DNA of 64,000 bases from Apostichopus japonicus (lineage: Eukaryota > Echinodermata > Holothuroidea > Aspidochirotida > Stichopodidae), in the NCBI RefSeq assembly GCF_037975245.1, contig NC_092583.1, positions 12,625,264 through 12,689,263 of the forward strand. Direction: 5' to 3'. Below the pieces are notes generated by a model. The model had not been told where the DNA came from. It made no database searches and saw only the letters and a program-made list of their open reading frames with translations. Positions 60,286-64,000 of the stretch are shown here, one piece after another. The translations under genes were made by a program, and so were the position numbers. Position 1 is the stretch's first letter. Every line of letters begins with the position of its first letter.

Positions 60286-62049
60286 CTACAGGTGTTACTC
60301 TACCTCTTTTTTTTTTTTAATGAACATACACGTCCCTAAAAGAGACATAGAGGGCGTGGCCAGGCCCCAGGTACAATTATATCACCCGACCCCTTTGGCA
60401 CTCTTCATTAGGTTTGGCATATTTTCCCAGGCAAATCCCTACCTGCTGCCCACGCCCTTGGTCTGTGTCTCCCCAAGCCCTTCTCTTGTCAGTCCCTGGT
60501 CCACGCACCGGAGGTCATTAACAGAAGCCACGCACGTACAGTACGCTGCATGATTTTAATTTAAACACATACTGTAACCCAATTGAAGCATTACTTGTCA
60601 ATATGCTACAATAAATATTGACATTCCCTGTTGCAAAGATACATGTAAGGCACAAACAGTCAAAGAAAAAGTTTGCTTAGAGCACCAGCCATTTCCTATG
60701 GTAAATAGGCAGAAAGAGATGGGGATTCCCCTCAATTTTTTTTTCCCATACCGGCTGTAGGAAACAGTAGGAATTTATGACATGTCACAAAACTACACTA
60801 TTACAAGACATTACTTTGTATATATATTTAAGATGATATCTCAAGAAGAAAATAAACATTGGTCATCGAAACGACTTTCATATTTGCCAAGTTTGTAAAT
60901 TCATATTGCCTGCTATTGGACCATTTTAGTCACAATAACACACATTGCACTGTGCAAGTTGCCCCCAGATAAACCTATTATGGCTATTTCCTTGAAGCAC
61001 AGTTCAGATTTTCCAGCTTAAAGATTACGTATACTGTATTACTCATGGTACTTATGATACAAAAACGGTAACAACTTGCTGATACCTGAAAGGTGTATTA
61101 GTACTGAAGATTCCTCTCTCCCTCACTGTCTAGAAAAGTGCAAATTTCTGACTATGAAATGTTTACTACAACTTACCTTCAAGAGTCAACGATACTCCAT
61201 CACGAGATAGAGGACCAAGAGTCTGTTCTGACAACCAAAATCACATTTGGAGGTCATCCCCATGGAAACCTACTTGTTAACACCGAATTCAGATTTAATT
61301 GTTTCCTTAATTACCCCAAAATAGGTAAAATAATAAACTGGTATCACCCTCTTTTGGAGATACTGAAATAAAACACAAATACTGGCTGGCCCCATTATCC
61401 ACCAATCAGATGGGAGTTCTACTGGCCCAAAGCTGGTGTTCTATTCGCCAAACCTACACATCTCTCCTGCAGTACTATACAAATGTACTGTTCTCTCAAC
61501 CAAGAGTAACACCTTGGTTACACTGGTTGTCTGACCGACAACCAGGAAAAATTCCTGACAAATTTACCCTGACATAGATATATACTTAATTCTGTTAAGG
61601 TCGCATTCCTTACTGTAGTAACAAAAATGTCTAACATCCATTATTTGAATGGCACTTGTACCCATTTTTTGAGATCCCCCCCCCCCAAAGCAAGTGTCAC
61701 AGACGCACACATAAACACCCCAAACTGACTGTATAGGTGCCTTTGCTACCAGCAAGGAACCAAATAATGAAGCTGGTTTCATGAAGACCTAGTGATGGCA
61801 TTTGTTTCAGGATCGAAACAGTTAACATTTTACCCTTGAAAATATTGAAAAGCAAAACAGAAAGTTAAAGAATTATTAACATGAGCCTCACAGTTCCAAA
61901 AAGTCGGTGCGATAATGAACAGTTCCTGTTTCAAATCACAACATTATTTTATTACATAAACTGAAATATGATAGAAGGGGAAAATTTTAAAAAAATTTAC
62001 AAAATAATAAAAACAGAGTGTAACCCCTTCCCAGAAGTGATTTGCCTTT

Positions 62050-62135
62050 AAAATACATAATATATGATAATCATAATAATATAAGAATTTGTAAAGCGCT
62101 TTTTTCCAGTTAAAAAAAAACTGCTCAGAAGCGCT
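62050..62135 (-). mobile_element. LINE 3' tail, reverse orientation
   Basis: On the minus strand: AAAAGCGCTTTACAAATTCT followed by TATATTATTATGATTATC, the usual CR1/L2-type 3' terminal pattern. No coding remnant. Confidence 0.45.
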
Positions 62136-62439
62136 GCAGGAGCAAAGTACCCAAAATGGACACAACAGTTATGAAACAAATGGAGCGCACGAGTAGTTTG
62201 CAAACTAATAACCCTGGCTGAAGTTAATACTGCAGATGGGGAGTGGTATAAATCTAAACTGAGTCAGTGCTTACATGGTTTCATGACTGGGAACTTTAGT
62301 GACATCATACCACAATGATGAAAAAAGACTGAGGGACATTGTTTGTTGTTGGTCACTTATTTTGCATGCTCATTCTAACTACAAAGAGCTGAAATTTGCA
62401 TTTGTAATAGTAAACCTGATGAGATCCATTTTTTTTTTT

Positions 62440-63150
62440 GACATTTGGACCTCTGCTGACCCCATTTGACCTTTGATGTCCACCCTAAATAATAGTTCTT
62501 GTACTCACAATAAGAAAGACACAAGTCAAATATGAGCTATGTGATGTAACCTTTCTTGGGAGACCGTGTTTACACGGTTTGTGTATATAAGGCATTACAG
62601 AGCGTGTCCTTTAATGACCTTTGACCTCCACCAAAAACAATAAGTTTCTTGTAATTATTATAGGGAAGCCACATGCACAATATGAGAGCCAATCAAAGTT
62701 CCTATCTGGAGATATCCTGTATACAAGAATTTCAAGTTTTGACCCCTCGTGACCTTAAATGAACACTGACCTACACCATATCGTGTTAAAAATTTACACT
62801 ACATAAGGCAATCCCACCATGCATATTCAAGCTCCTTTGATGTTCAGGTTCAAGATATCATTTTTGATATTTTTGCATTTGACCTCACCTGATCCCAAAT
62901 GACCTTTGACCTCTACCCCAAAATAAATGGGTTGTTGTACTCATGATAGGGCAGCTACCTGAAAAACATAAAAGCCAATACAGTTTCCTAACTGGAGATA
63001 ACGTGTGTACAAGGATTTCAAGTTTTGACCTCTGGTGACCTTAAATGAACTCTGACCTACACCAAATTGAGTAAAAACTTTACACAACATAATGCTATCA
63101 TACCATGCATATATGGGTTCCTTTGATGTTCAGGTTCTGGAGATCTATAA
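62440..63150 (+). repeat. TGACC-rich dispersed repeat, two ~290-bp direct copies
   Basis: TGACCTTTGACCT occurs at 62,615 and 62,900. Each is followed by an AATAA-rich segment, TAGGGMAGCYACMTG, CCAATMMAGTTCCTA, CTGGAGATA, TACAAGRATTTCAAGTTTTG and CCTTTGATGTTCAGGTTC in the same order. About 80% identity between copies; a third partial copy is at 40,220-40,445. Confidence 0.8.
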
Positions 63151-64000
63151 AACTACATCATCGATTGGAACGATTTAGCACTGCCAAAGTTCAGAAAACC
63201 ACACAGTGGGATAGAAAGTCTTATGTATTCATGCAAATTCCAACTTTTATCATCTAGCCGGAACATGTTGAAGTAAAGGGTGAAGATAATTGAGATCAAT
63301 GGGCAGTTTTGTCGTGGAAATTGCTGGTCTCATATCCTTATAATGCACAATGAAAAGTGAAAATTTCATATCCAAAAGGAAGTGACAGGTGTCAGTAAAC
63401 CACAGCAACATTACATTACAATTACAGATATGAGTCCTGAAAGAATGTACAGAAGGTTGTCTCAGCCTGGTAGAAATTTAATAATTAGTAAAAAAAAAAA
63501 CGTAAAAAAAAAATTCAGTTGTTAGAAAAAAATTAGTTGTTAGAAAAAAACGAAGAAAAAAAAAACATACAGTATAAAAAAACATTTAGTTGTTAGAACA
63601 TTTCTCCAAATGGAATCATAAATTATTTAAAGAGTATTTCACATACCCCCTTTTAGAGATAATTATTCTAAAAATTTACTCCATTCAAAAGGATATTTTA
63701 ATAGGCGCCAAGAGCTCACCTGTCTCCTATTTAAATTCACACTTCTTAACTGGTACTCTATTAAATAAATTAGAGACAAATGTAGAGACTGCTAACCTTA
63801 AAAAAAAATACTTAGTGAGGCAGGATAATAAATCTAGGAGTGTGACTTGATTTGATCAATTTTAATGAACACTGTTTACTGATCAGCTGAGCAAATACTC
63901 AGTAACTTTGGTTCAAGGGATGACCTACTGTAAGACAGAAGTTTAGTCTTCATGGAACAAGAAAAAGAGACAATTTTGAGCGCTAGTAGTGTCTTCACGC

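Larger units (their letters stand above)
57327..64000. other. Repeat-rich right end without a confirmed gene
   Basis: No multi-exon chain could be built. A 51-bp minus-strand exon candidate (61,177-61,227, reading QTLGPLSRDGVSLTLE with CAG/GTAAGT borders) and a 39-bp one (58,714-58,752, ITMCRVGPTFYRQ) are possible but weak. The rest is simple sequence, a G-rich tract (58,651-58,680), a C tract (61,678-61,686) and the repeats listed separately. Confidence 0.45.

Noticed and set aside
59972-60553. 193-codon plus-strand frame
   Set aside because: Its middle is the 10-bp minisatellite and the rest shows no homology or splice logic.

Overview
This is a piece of an animal nuclear genome. It has spliced genes with GT-AG introns from about 0.1 to 4 kb, AT-rich introns full of (TA)n, poly-G/poly-C and minisatellite tracts, and scattered transposon relics. 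The best-supported gene encodes a thioredoxin + three-NDK-domain + long acidic-tail protein. That layout matches sea-urchin sperm outer-arm dynein intermediate chain 1 (vertebrate relatives NME8/TXNDC3 and NME9/TXNDC6). An invertebrate deuterostome, most likely an echinoderm, is therefore my best guess, but the species cannot be read from the sequence. There are no bacterial-type operons, CRISPR arrays or intact tRNA/rRNA genes.

Layout: (1) 133-21,519, + strand: the dynein intermediate chain gene. I could follow 18 coding exons, every junction keeps reading phase, and together they encode 957 residues. The order is thioredoxin (WCGPC), short charged linker, three nucleoside diphosphate kinase repeats, then a Glu-rich tail of about 330 residues. 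(2) 21,520-27,234: region between two converging genes, with 3' UTR sequence, direct repeats and homopolymer tracts and no convincing exon. (3) 27,235-46,730, - strand: a second gene with 13 phase-consistent exons (807 residues, N-terminus incomplete). It has a helical/coiled-coil N-terminal half and a C-terminal VPS9-type domain, so it is probably a divergent Rab5-family exchange factor or adaptor. Further exon candidates at 49.1, 51.5, 54.9, 56.7 and 61.2 kb on the same strand may be its 5' part or a neighbouring gene. (4) 47-64 kb: mostly introns or intergenic DNA rich in repeats.

The two genes converge tail to tail and show no functional link beyond both being cytoplasmic. The more unusual signals are non-genic. 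An intron of the VPS9 gene holds a heat-shock-type promoter (four-unit HSE, CCAAT boxes, TATAAAAGG). Two tandem duplications have copied splice donors of that gene. A TTAA-flanked MITE sits in a tandem array that shows its empty site. Two kinds of long-inverted-repeat foldback elements are present, as is a dispersed element with a hammerhead-like hairpin core and a dispersed repeat carrying TGACCTTTGACCT (DR1-like) motifs.
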